Of a stretch of DNA of 64,000 nucleotides, positions 11,936 through 22,576 are shown one piece after another. Under the pieces are notes generated by a model, which saw only the letters and a list, made by a program, of their open reading frames with translations, ran no database searches and was not told the origin of the DNA. Position 1 is the first letter of the stretch. The number at the start of each line of letters is the position of its first letter. The DNA lies in contig NW_024470384.1 in assembly GCF_900496995.4 (NCBI RefSeq), forward strand, positions 1-64,000, written 5' to 3'. This stretch comes from Aquila chrysaetos chrysaetos. Taxonomy: Eukaryota; Chordata; Aves; Accipitriformes; Accipitridae. Position numbers and translations under genes: made by a program.

Positions 11936-13397
11936 CCTTGTTTCCCGCCCTGCAAAGGTAACGCTGGCTTCCCTGTTTCCTCCTGATCTGGCCAGAGCGT
12001 GTTAAATTTGTTGTACGCATTTCTTACATTAGTTAAATAGTCGCTGGTCCCAGTGTTGGCTCATTTGTTCACGTGGCGGTGTTATGTGAGTTCTTACATG
12101 CACTCTGTGTTCCCTGCGGTGATGTTTGTCACCTCTGGGCGCGGGCTCAGGACTGTCATTTTGCTGTACTGGGTGACGTCGACTTACAAAATGATTACAT
12201 CACGGGTCCTGAGGTTAAGCTGGTCGCTGTGTGCGGCGTCGATGTAATTCCTGAACCTCGGGCGCCCTCTCTCGGAATTTGTTGGTAATCGCACCCAATC
12301 TGTGGGGAAGTTGGAGGGGATACTTTCTCCCCGCTCATTCACCTCCCCTTCCTCCTTCAGGCTAATTACAGCAGCTTTTGAGAAGTCTGAATATAATTGG
12401 GATGTTCAAGCCAGCATGCTCGTCTTGCTGTGTCTCCCGAATGTGTTTCAGGTCTTGTTTAAGGGCTCCGAAAAAGTTTTTTAAGAATACCACCCAGAGA
12501 GCTGCCCCAAGGCTGGATAGTCATAGGTGGCATAGCACATGGGAGAAGATGGGCCAGGTATCTAGAGAACTTCTCACCTCCAATGGTTTGGGATTTCACT
12601 CCCAAACAGCTACAGGACCCTGTTGAAGTGATAGAATATTGGAAAGGAAAATGCGGTGCTTATTCCAAAGAAGCACAACTTACCGCGCTGTGCTGGGCCC
12701 TGGCCAGTATCTACCAAACACTGCTTGATATTATGCAGCACCCTGAGGTGGAAGGGAGGCCAAACAGACCAACAGGCACTGCAGCTATTCCAACCCTCAT
12801 GACAAGCACTGCAGCTACCCCAACTCCAGCGCCAGGCACAGAGAACCAACCTGTGCCGGTGTCAGTCGCCCCTATGCAGAAGAAGAAATACACGGAGAAA
12901 TCAGTTTGCTTAGCAAGGGATGAAGGTGAACCAGGGTCATCACGAGAACAGGAGGAAGAGGCAGAACCTGAGATAATCACCCAATCCCCATCCCTGAGTG
13001 AGCTGCGAGCCATGCGAAAGGATTTCAGCCGCCATCCAGGTGAGCACATTGTCACCTGGCTGCTCCGATGCTGGGATAATGGGCCAGTAGCTTGGAATTA
13101 GAGGGTAGGGAAGGCAAGCAGCTGGGATGCCTGTCTAGGGAAGGGGCCATTGACAAGGCGATTGGGAAGAAGACACAAGTCCTCAGCCTCTGGAGGCAAC
13201 TTGTGTCAGGCGTGACGGAAAGGTGCCCCTTCAAGGAAGATGTTACATGTTACCTAGGCAAGTGGACCACTATGGAGAGAGGTATCCAGTACCTGAGGGA
13301 ATTAGCCGTGCTGGAGGTGATTTATAATGATCCAGATAACAAGCAGTTACCCACAGATCCAGATGAAGTCCTATGTGGTGGAAGTTTCTACAACGTG

Positions 13398-13403
13398 CAC
13401 CAC
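13398..13403. repeat. Left target-site duplication CACCAC of the solo LTR
   Basis: CACCAC directly precedes the LTR and recurs directly after it at 13709-13714. Six-base duplications are typical of alpha- and beta-retrovirus-like integrases. Confidence 0.85.
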
Positions 13404-13708
13404 TGTCGCAGTAGAGACGGACACGACAAACATCAGACTGTGCAAAAATGGCAAAATGGCTACTTTATTGTTCTAACAAGCTTTTTTACAACTTTCTTCA
13501 GAGTATGTGTTCATATATGATTGGTTTAGTTAGTAACTAACAATTCATGATTGGGTAACAGTTTTAGCTGCGGATTCATTAAGACGGTTCTTCTTATCAT
13601 CTTCTTTCCCAGGACTTTCCAGACTCTCAAGGATACACCACAAGCTGCTCAAGGTCACGCTGCTCACGCACCGTCAGGCATTTGGCAGATTTGCTACATT
13701 CCCCGACA
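13404..13708 (-). mobile_element. Solo LTR (305 bp) of an avian ERV inside the gag-like pseudogene
   Basis: The element runs from TGTCGCAG to CCCCGACA, giving the perfect 5-bp terminal inverted repeat TGTCG/CGACA and canonical TG...CA ends. It is flanked by the 6-bp direct repeat CACCAC (13398-13403 and 13709-13714). A minus-strand AATAAA (from TTTATT near 13464) shows that the LTR is transcribed leftwards, antisense to the gag-like frame. No internal retroviral sequence remains, so it is a recombined solo LTR. I cannot name the family from the sequence. Confidence 0.85.
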
Positions 13709-14400
13709 CACCACCATTGTATGCCAACTCATTGGCAGTGATGTCCTGGAAAGAAGGTGAGGGACAAACGGTGGCTGAAGTGGCTGGCCAATCCCTGCAA
13801 TACAAAGGAAGTGTCTCTTCCTCCCGACGTGCCCGTGTCTCGGCTGTAGAGGAACTGTCCTGGGAGTTCCAGCAATTCAAAGAGGATATGTCCTTCTCCC
13901 CACCTGTATGGGCCTGCATCTCTGCTATTAGGAGTAAGCGTTCCTCTGCTCAAGAGAGAGGAGATAGAAGGTACACTCCATGGTGTACCCTGTGGTTTTA
14001 CCTGCATGACCATGGAGAGGACATGAGGAAGTGGGATGGAAAACCTACCTTGACCCTAGATGCCTGGGTATGTGAGTTGTGAGGTAAAGCAATCAGAAAA
14101 GAGGATCCCTCCTGGAAAAATGCCACTCCAGTTTCCAGCAGGCAGTTCCCCAGACAGAGTAGAAGGGCTGAGCTCATTTCTGATCTGGGCATTTCCTGCG
14201 AGGCAGGAGGAGTCCAGATGCTCCCAAGCAGCACCAAAGTGGTGCAAGTGCTTGTCTGAGCCTGGTTCCCCAGGCAGGGCTGCCGTCAGAAGCCCGTGAA
14301 CACTGACTGTCTCCTGGTTCAACAAAGGAGCTCCTCATTTTAATGGAAAGGATGTCCTTTACAGAGCAAAGGGAAATGCTGACTGTCCTGCCCCGAGGAG

Positions 14401-15134
14401 GCAGATCAGTGTCTGCTTTCGTTCTGTGTTTAGGTTTTTATTTAGCTCATTAGAAGCCTCTTCTTTTACACCAAAATCTATGTTTGTGTTTGGCACAAGA
14501 GAACTAATGGGGACATTTGTTTTTCCTACAAATGTCACTGTTAGGCTTTCGTGGGATAAAAAGTGGCTTCCTTTTTGATCATTGCTCAGCTAGGTCACTG
14601 ACCATTGGAGCTTTTCTGGTTGTGTCTGTCTGGGAAGTAAAAGGTGGCTGCTAGAAAGGCTCCAGACAGCTATCTACGAAGGTGTTTCCTCCCCCAAACC
14701 CCAGAAGAGCCTAACGCTGCTGCTGTTGCATTTCTGTGGCCCTCCAGGAATCCCACTGTGTGTGTAGGGGAGGAATGAAAAAATCTCTGGGAACCTTTGC
14801 ATTAAGGGTGCCTAAACCAAGAAAAGGCAAACCTGCTGACATCATCGCAATTTGGGAGAGAAAGGGCTGAGCTACCAGGGCCACTGCCAGCATACTGTCA
14901 TTAGGCACCAGAGTTAACGTTGACTCGAGAGGCCTGGGCAGAGCCCAGACCCCCCTGAAAGCAGCTGCAAGACCTGCCACGAGGTACAGGCCAACTCCTC
15001 TGATGCTTCGGGCTCACGCTGGAACCCAAAGCGCTCCAAGCCCCAAAATGCAGCTGCCTCTGCAGCGCAGCAGCAGCCGCCAGTGCAGAGCGCCGTGGGG
15101 AGCTGGAGCAGAGGGAGGGGGCGCCCGGGCCCGG
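14401..15134. other. No gene recognised
   Basis: Intermediate GC, no recognisable coding or repeat family. The 3' end grades into the satellite array. Confidence 0.4.
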
Positions 15135-18100
15135 ATCGGCTCCGTTCGGCTGATCTCGTTTCGGCTGGGCTCGGCTCCCCTCGGCTCCATTCACTCTTCT
15201 CGTTTCGGCTGGGCTCGGCTCCCCTCGGCTCCGTTCGGCTCATCTCGTTTCGGCTGGGCTCGGCTCTCCTCGGCTGCGTTCGGCTCATCTCGTTTCGGCT
15301 GGGCTCGGCTCTCCTCGGCTCCGTTCGGCTCATCTCGTTTCGGCTGGGCTCGGCTCTCCTCGGCTCCTTCGGCTGATCTCGTTTCGGCTGGGCTCGGCTC
15401 CCCTCGGCTGATCTCGTTTCGGCTGGGCTCGGCTCCGCTCGTTTCGGCTGGGCTCGGCTCCCCTCGGCTGATCTCGTTTCGGCTCCGCTCGGCTCCGTTC
15501 GGCTCCGTTCGGCTCATCTCGTTTCGGCTGGGCTCGGCTCCCCTCGGGTTCGTTCGGCTGATCTCGTTTCGGCTGGGCTCGGCTCCCCTCGGCTGCGTTC
15601 GGCTGACCTCGTTTCGGCTGGGCTCGGCTCCCCTCGGCTGCGTTCGGCTGACCTCGTTTCGGCTGGGCTCGGCTCCCCTCGGCTCCGTTCGGCTCATCTC
15701 GTTTCGGCTGGGCTCGGCTCCGTTCGGCTCCGTTCGGCTGATCTCGTTTCGGCTGGGCTCGGCTCTCCTCGGGTTCGTTCGGCTGATCTCGTTTCGGCTG
15801 GGCTCGGCTCCCCTCGGCTCATCTCGTTTCGGCTGGGCTCGGCTCCGTTCGGCTCCGTTCGGCTCATCTCGTTTCGGCTGGGCTCGGCTCCGTTCGGCTC
15901 ATCTCGTTTCGGCTGGGCTCGGCTCCGCTCGGCTCCGTTCGGCTCATCTCGTTTCGGCTGGGCTCGGCTCTCCTCGGCTCCTTCGGCTGATCTCGTTTCG
16001 GCTGGGCTCGGCTCCGCTCGTTTCGGCTGGGCTCGGCTCCGTTCGGCTCATCTCGTTTCGGCTGGGCTCGGCTCCCCTCGGCTCCGTTCGGCTCATCTCG
16101 TTTCGGCTGGGCTCGGCTCCGCTCGGCTGCGTTCGGCTGATCTCGTTTCGGCTGGGCTCGGCTCCCCTCGGCTCCGTTCGGCTCCGCTCGTTTCGGCTGG
16201 GCTCGGCTCCGCTCGGCTCCGTTCGGCTCATCTCGTTTCGGGTAGGCTCGGCTCCCCTCGGCTCTGTTCGGCTCATCTCGTTTCGGCTGGGCTCGGCTCC
16301 GCTCGGCTCCGCTCGCTTCGGCTGGGCTCGGCTCCGTTCGGCTCATCTCGTTTCGGCTGGGCTCGGCTCCGCTCGGCTCCGCTCGGTTCATCTCGTTTCG
16401 GCTGGGCTCGGCTCTCCTCGGCTCCGTTCGGCTCATCTCGTTTCGGCTGGGCTCGGCTCTCCTCGGCTGCGTTCGGCTCCTCTCGTTTCGGCTGGGCTCG
16501 GCTCCGCTCGGCTCCCCTCGGCTCATCTCGTTTCGGGTAGGCTCGGGTCCCCTCGGCTCCGTTCGGCTGACCTCATTTCGGCTGGGCTCGGCTCCGCTCG
16601 CTTCGGCTGGGCTCGGCTCCGTTCGGCTCATCTCGTTTCGGCTGGGCTCGGCTCCGCTCGGCTCCGTTCGGCTCATCTCGTTTCGGCTGGGCTCGGCTCT
16701 CCTCGGCTCCGTTCGGCTCATCTCGTTTCGGCTGGGCTCGGCTCTCCTCGGCTCCTTCGGCTGATCTCGTTTCGGCTGGGCTCGGCTCCCCTCGGCTCCG
16801 TTCGGCTCCTCTCGTTTCGGCTGGGCTCGGCTCCGCTCGTTTCGGCTGGGCTCGGCTCCGTTCGGCTCATCTCGTTTCGGCTGGGCTCGGCTCCGCTCGG
16901 CTCCGTTCGGCTCATCTCGTTTCGGCTGGGCTCGGCTCTCCTCGGCTCCTTCGGCTGATCTCGTTTCGGCTGGGCTCGGCTCCCCTCGGCTGATCTCGTT
17001 TCGGCTGGGCTCGGCTCTCCTCGGCTCCGTTCGGCTGATCTCGTTTCGGCTGGGCTCGGCTCTCCTCGGGTTCGTTCGGCTGATCTCGTTTCGGCTGGGC
17101 TCGGCTCCCCTCGGCTGATCTCGTTTCGGCTGGGCTCGGCTCCGTTCGGCTCCGTTCGGCTCATCTCGTTTCGGCTCGGCTCGGCTCCGTTCGGCTCATC
17201 TCGTTTCGGGTGGGCTCGGCTCCCCTCGGCTCCGTTCGGCTGATCTCGTTTCGGCTGGGCTCGGCTCCGTTCGGCTGCGTTCGGTTCATCTCGTTTCGGC
17301 TGCGCTCGGCTCCGTTCGGCTCCTTCGGCCGATCTCGTTTCGGGTAGGCTCGGCTCCGTTCGGCTGATCTCGTTTCGGCTGGGCTCGGCTCCCCTCGGCT
17401 CCGTTCGGCTGATCTCGTTTCGGCTGGGCTCGGCTCCGCTCGGCTCCGTTCGGCTGATCTCGTTTCGGCTCCCCTCGGCTCGGTTCGGCTCATCTCGTTT
17501 CGGCTGGGCTCGGCTCCCCTCGGCTCCGTTCGGCTGGTCTCGTTTCGGCTCTCCTCGGCTCCGTTCGGCTCATCTCGTTTCGGCTGGGCTCGGCTCTCCT
17601 CGGCTCCGTTCGGCTCATCTCGTTTCGGCTGGGCTCGGCTCCGCTCGGCTCCGTTCGGCTCATCTCGTTTCGGCTGGGCTCGGCTCCGCTCGGCTCCGTT
17701 CGGCTGGTCTCGTTTCGGCTGGGCTCGGCTCTCCTCGGCTCCGTTCGGCTCATCTCGTTTCGGCTCCCCTCGGCTGCGTTCGGTTCATCTCGTTTCGGGT
17801 GGGCTCGGCTCCGCTCGGCTCCGTTCGGCTCATCTCGTTTCTGCTCCGCTCGGCTCCGTTCGGCTCATCTCGTTTCGGCTGGGCTCGGCTCCCCTCGGCT
17901 CATCTCGTTTCGGCTGGGCTCGGCTCCGCTCGGCTCCGTTCGGCTGATCTCGTTTCGGCTGGGCTCGGCTCCGCTCGGCTCCGTTCGGCTCATCTCGTTT
18001 CGGCTGGGCTCGGCTCCGCTCGGCTCCGTTCGGCTGGTCTCGTTTCGGCTGGGCTCGGCTCTCCTCGGCTCCGTTCGGCTCATCTCGTTTCGGCTCCCCT

Positions 18101-18880
18101 CGGCTGCGTTCGGTTCATCTCGTTTCGGGTGGGCTCGGCTCCGCTCGGCTCCGTTCGGCTCATCTCGTTTCTGCTCCGCTCGGCTCCTTCGGCTCATCTC
18201 GTTTCGGCTGGGCTCGGCTCCGCTCGGCTCATCTCGTTTCGGCTGGGCTCGGCTCCGCTCGGCTCCGTTCGGCTGATCTCGTTTCGGCTGGGCTCGGCTC
18301 CGCTCGGCTCATCTCGTTTCGGCTGGGCTCGGCTCCGCTCGGCTCCGTTCGGCTGGTCTCGTTTCGGCTGGGCTCGGCTCCGCGCGGCTCCGTTCGGCTG
18401 ATCTCATTTCGGCTCCCCTCGGCTGCGTTCGGTTCATCTCGTTTCGGGTGGGCTCGGCTCCGCTCGGCTCCGTTCGGCTCATCTCGTTTCTGCTCCGCTC
18501 GGCTCCTTCGGCTCATCTCGTTTCGGCTGGGCTCGGCTCCGCTCGGCTCATCTCGTTTCGGCTGGGCTCGGCTCCGCTCGGCTCCGTTCGGCTGATCTCG
18601 TTTCGGCTGGGCTCGGCTCCGCTCGGTTCATCTCGTTTCGGCTGAGCTCGGCTCCGCTCGGTTCCGTTCGGCTTACCTCGTTTCGGCTGGGCTCGGCTCC
18701 GTTCGGCTCATCTCGTTTCGGGTAGGCTCGGCTCCCCTCGGCTCCGTTCGGCTCATCTCGTTTCGGCTCCCTTCGTCTCATCTCGTTTCGGCTGGGCTCG
18801 GCTCCCCTCGGCTGATCTCGTTTCGGGTGGGCTCGGCTCCGTTCGGCTGACCTCATTTTGGCTGGGCTCGGGTGCGCTTC
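15135..18880 (+). repeat. GC-rich 45-bp satellite array of about 3.7 kb
   Basis: The array is made of a 45-bp unit with five sections, each ending in CGGCT or a close variant: CTCGTTTCGG, CTGGGCTCGG, CTCCCCTCGG, CTCCGTTCGG and CTCAT. Variant units lose one or two 10-bp sections (35 and 25 bp). Common substitutions are CCCCTC/CGCTC/TCCTC and TCAT/TGAT/TGAC. Because 45 is divisible by three, both strands stay open and give apparent proteins with a 15-residue period on either strand. I treat these as by-products. CpG density is very high. There is no A-rich or centromere-like motif. Confidence 0.95.
17761..18640 (+). repeat. Higher-order repeat of about 320-330 bp within the satellite
   Basis: A distinctive string of variants (a unit lacking CTGGGCTCGG, then GCGTTCGGTTCAT, then TTTCGGGTGGG, then TTTCTGCTCCG) starts at 17761, 18091 and 18410. 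The spacings are 330 and 319 bp. This shows that blocks of 7-8 units were duplicated together, as in recent unequal exchange. Confidence 0.75.
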
Positions 18881-19679
18881 GGCCGCAGCCCCGACTCGGC
18901 CCGGCCCGGCCCGGCCCCGCCTGAGGCAAGGGCGGTCGGTGGGGCCGGTGGCCGTGGTGGGGGCTCCTCCCCGTCCGTGGAGCGGCGGGCTGCGCGGCGG
19001 TCGCCAGCGCCGGGGCTGCCCAGGGGCCTTGCAGGCCGGCAGCGGGGCTGAGGCGGCATCTCCCCTCGCGGCAGGCCGGGGCGCCGGGTCCCGGGGCGGG
19101 GGTGTCCCTCACAGCCTGGCGTCGGTGACGGGCTGCGCCACGGTCCTGCCCGGGCGTTCTTGGCAGCCCCCGGGGCAAGAGGCCTGTCAAGCTTCGGGGA
19201 GGTCGGCAGCGGCATTTCCAGAGCAGTCACGTCCCGTTGGCTCTCCTGCTTCCTTCCCTAGGCTGGGAGAAAGGAGGACGTCCTCGAAAGCAAGTACCTG
19301 TCGGTTGCCTGAAACCAGGTTTCTTCATGCAGGCAGGCTTGTGTACGGACTTAAAATCCAGCAGGTAAGCATGTTGAAGCTACAGCCTGCAGTTTGGTGA
19401 CTGCGGGTAGCAGTGAGTTCATAGGAGACCCTAAATTCAGATGGTGGGGGCTGTTCCTTTCCTGCCTTCTTTCACTGACCGTGAAAGCGGTCACTTCCGA
19501 GTGCCTACTGCCCTTGCACAGGCTGAGCATCGGCCTGAGAGAGTAATGTGCACTGTAAAAAACGCTCCTGTTTCACTGCTGTGTATGGATTTCGTGCTTC
19601 AGTGGGAAAAGAGGCTGGTTTTACTGACGGTATTTTGAAATTTTGTTTAAAGCGTTCAACTGAGAAGCTCTAGAGCCTT
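18881..19679. other. GC-rich flank of the satellite, no gene recognised
   Basis: A CpG-rich stretch up to about 19200 grades into ordinary sequence. No domain, RNA gene or repeat was recognised. Confidence 0.4.
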
Positions 19680-20208
19680 TGTAGTGGTTTAACCCCAGCC
19701 GGCAGCTAAGCCCTGCACGGCCGCTTGCTCGCTGCCCCGCAGTGGGAAGAGGGAGAGAATCAGAAGGGTGAATCAACTTGCAGGTTGGGATAAAGATGGT
19801 TTAATAAGTAAACCAAAAGCTGTGCATGCGAGCAAAGCAAAATCAGGAATTCATTCACTGCTTCCCATTGTCTGGCAGGTGTTTAATTTGCAGGAAAGCA
19901 GGGCTCCATCATACCTAACGGTTACTTGGGCATGTCCCCCCTTCCTTCTTCTTCCCCCAGTTTTATTACTGAGCATGACATCCTATGTATGGTCTGGAAT
20001 ATCCCTTGGGTCAGTTGGGGTCAGCCATCCCAGCCTTGTCCCCCCCGCAGCTTCTTGTGCACCCCCAGCTGACTCTCTGGTGGGGCAGTGTGAGGAGCAG
20101 AAAAGGCCTTGACACTGTGTAAGCACTGCTTTCAGCACAAATCCGAAATATAGCCCCATGCAAGCTACTGTGGGGAAAATTAACTCTCTCCCAGTCAAAA
20201 CCAGCACA
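19680..20208 (-). mobile_element. Avian ERVL-type LTR, minus orientation, about 530 bp
   Basis: On the plus strand it begins TGTAGTGGTTTAACCCCAGC and ends CCAAAACCAGCACA-like. Read on the minus strand it has the standard start with CTGGTTTTGACTGGGAGAGAG and TTAATTTTCCCCACAG, and the end GGCTGGGGTTAAACCACTACA. That is the form of a very common avian ERVL LTR. Clear target duplications are not visible, so age or flank decay is likely. The same family appears at 22450, 42962 and 43862. Confidence 0.75.
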
Positions 20209-22449
20209 GCTGTGGAGCTCTGTACTCAAAGTATGTACTTATTTCTTGGGCTGTCAGCTCTTAGCAATGTGCCTTTTGCTGGCCTGGCAATCTGGCACTC
20301 AAGTGTGGGTGTAGAAGGAGTCTTTGGAAACTCTCGCTGACAGTAGTTGTTTGTTGTGCTCTTGGGATTTTTTCTCTTGCAAGGTTCCCTTTGCACTGCC
20401 ACTCCTCTTTCAAATGTGTTTGTGACAAACCCGTCCTGTTGTTTTGAAACAACAGCGTGCCTCTCCTGCAGGCAGAGGGGCTGAGCAGGACTTTTAGGAT
20501 AACTGCTGCTCTCAGTTTCTAGAAGGCACTGTAGTGGCAAGCCTGAGAAATGAGAGTGAAGGGAGAGTATTTTAGTCTGTGGTACTGCTGGCATGCAAGG
20601 CAGAGAAAGTAAAGCAGCCTTTGGGTATGCAGGGGACAATTAATAGGAGGGTTGTGGGAGGTAACATTTGTGTGGTAAGCCTCAAATGGGAAGCTTGAGT
20701 TAGTAGCCAGAAAAGTAACTAAAGCACAGCAGGGTGCTGAGTAGTCTGGTCAGCTGGGGAAGATGTAAAACAAGTGAAGAGGATGGTTCTTTAGAAGTGA
20801 AAAAGAGAGTTTCCCTGAGGGTATTGCCCTGGAGGAATCTGCTTTTGACTGCTAGTCAGGCACACAGAGATGATGGGCAAGTGCTTTTGTGAGTGGGCAA
20901 AACCTTGACCAGGTCACTCAAGGAACTCTGGAGCTTTTAGTTTGAGAGGGGACTGAGAATCCTGGAGGCTGCGATCTATAATAATTCCAGATGTTTGAGC
21001 TGCTCTGAAAAAGGAGCTGGAGCTGCTTAGGTTTGAGGGTGGTATTCCAAAGCAGGTGCTTATAGATTGGGTCCTGCTGAAGGAGTGTACTGTAGGGCTC
21101 AAACTTGGTCTGAAACTTTATGAGTTGTGGCTGTCTTAGCCTCTGATAAGTAATTAATAATGATAGTATTCATAAGCCAAAGCAGTAGCTTAGCATAATC
21201 TGCCTCCCGGTGTACATCCTGCAAGGCTGTGATCATCATCAGGCAGCAGTTCAAGGCTGATGCCCTCACAGGCTTTTGGAAAGTCTTCTAAACTGTTGAG
21301 GTTAAGTCTCTTTTCAGGTGGTGGCACCCATGCAGAAACTAGGACTGAGAACCTTTTGAGCCAGGAAGTATCCCTGCATCAGAGAAACAGAACAGCGTCG
21401 TGGCATTCGAAAACCCCTGTTTTCATGCCAGTGAGGTTGCAGCAGGGCTAAAATGCCATAGGCAATGACTCAAGCCTCTGCCTAGAGAGTGGTTTTATGA
21501 GTGTGAGTGAATTTGCTTTTGCAATGAGATGTGCGCAGACATTGCCAGGGCCTGGGTTTACTCTGGAAGTGACTGTTGTTAGCTGCAGAAGAATTGAAGA
21601 GAATGTGCTGTGAACACCATGCCAATTAGGCTGTCTCCAGACCTGAAGCTACATTAAATCGTGTGCCACACTTGTCTCCTTTCTCCTTTGGAGAAGTAGG
21701 CTGGGTCCTTGAAATTCTGCTGCATGTCTTGTGGTGTCATGTAGTGTTCAGAAGATGCTTGAAATGTTGCTCTTGTTTGTGACTAAGGTTCTTTCCCTCA
21801 GTGTAATCCCTTTGGAAAGCACTGCCAGTAGTGTGTGTATGTTTCTGAACAGCCTGCAGGTGTTTGATCTCCTGATAGTAGAGAGCGCACTGTATTTGTT
21901 TGAGTTTGGCAGTCTGCCATTGCTCCTTGCTTTCTTCCATTCTTTCCACCCTCTTCTCCTCATCACCATGGCAGCATCCCTTCCTGAATCGTACTTTTGT
22001 GACCCTGCTGATTCATGAAGACTTCATGACCACAGCATAAGTCTTGGGTGGGTGATATCTGTCCTTCTGCTGTGGCGTGCTGTGTAATTCCTTTCATTAA
22101 TTTGTTCCGTATTAAGCAAGGAGAGAGCATTTCTGAAGAAGAAGGAAAGTTCTCATCTCTGACCGAGTTCTGCCTGGGGCCCCTGAATGTGGAGGATATG
22201 AGAATGGCTTCCTGCCAAACCATATACCTGTGCAAGATAATACTTGCACACTGTAATTCCTTACACTCCACCGTATTTCCTTATTTCCAAGTGACATTTG
22301 TGCAACATCTATTTACTTTTTAATGGGTTTGGCTTTTCTTTGAGACCTTCTCTCTCCCTGTGCATTTTATGCTGGCTTACAAAAGGTGTAGTTAATAGTT
22401 GGGAACACAGTTTGATGCAGGCAGTACACAACTCCCAGCATCACAGGGC
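20209..22449. other. No gene recognised
   Basis: AT-richer sequence without recognisable coding exons, RNA genes or named repeats. Open frames are all under about 140 codons and carry no motif. Confidence 0.45.
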
Positions 22450-22551
22450 TGTCCTGGTTTCAGCTGGGATAGAGTTAATTGTCTTCCTAGTAGCTGGTAT
22501 AACTCTACAGTTATAGGCTATAAATACGGTATGGATGCTGTAATGATTAAT
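22450..22551 (+). mobile_element. Start of an avian ERVL-type LTR, cut by a gap
   Basis: It begins TGTCCTGGTTTCAGCTGGGA and continues TAGAGTTAATTGTCTTCCTAGTAGCTGGTATA, the usual 5' end of the family seen at 19680 (there in minus orientation). It runs into a 25-N gap at 22552-22576, so its 3' part and its relation to the adjoining pol sequence are unknown. Confidence 0.75.
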
Positions 22552-22576
22552 NNNNNNNNNNNNNNNNNNNNNNNNN
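22552..22576. other. Assembly gap of 25 N
   Basis: The N run separates plus-strand ERVL LTR sequence from minus-strand ERV-A pol sequence. The join is therefore not proven. Confidence 0.99.

Larger units (their letters stand above)
12583..14400 (+). pseudogene. Retroelement gag-like pseudogene, broken by stops, a frameshift and an LTR insertion
   Basis: Three stretches make one gag-like reading. The first (12583-13101) has a QLQDPVEVIEYW opening, a Pro/Thr-rich and acidic linker, and ends with SELRAMRKDFSRHPGEHI followed by VTWLLRCWDNG. The second (about 13092-13397) continues one frame over with LEGREGKQLG and WTTMERGIQYLRELAVLE. The third resumes after the LTR insertion (13715-14082) with ANSLAVMSW, EELSWEFQQFKEDMS and DHGEDMRKWDGKP. 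Weaker continuation runs past the stop to about 14400. Ordered low-complexity, acidic and helical segments fit the gag region of an avian LTR retroelement; I recognise it as a repeated bird family but cannot assign the genus. No protease or RT follows. A domesticated gag is excluded by the stops and the insertion. Confidence 0.6.

Noticed and set aside
15003-16958. A 651-codon open frame and several minus-strand frames of 15-residue repeats
   Set aside because: They lie wholly in the 45-bp satellite, occur on both strands and switch between frames with 10-bp sub-repeat losses. They follow from unit length and lack of stops.
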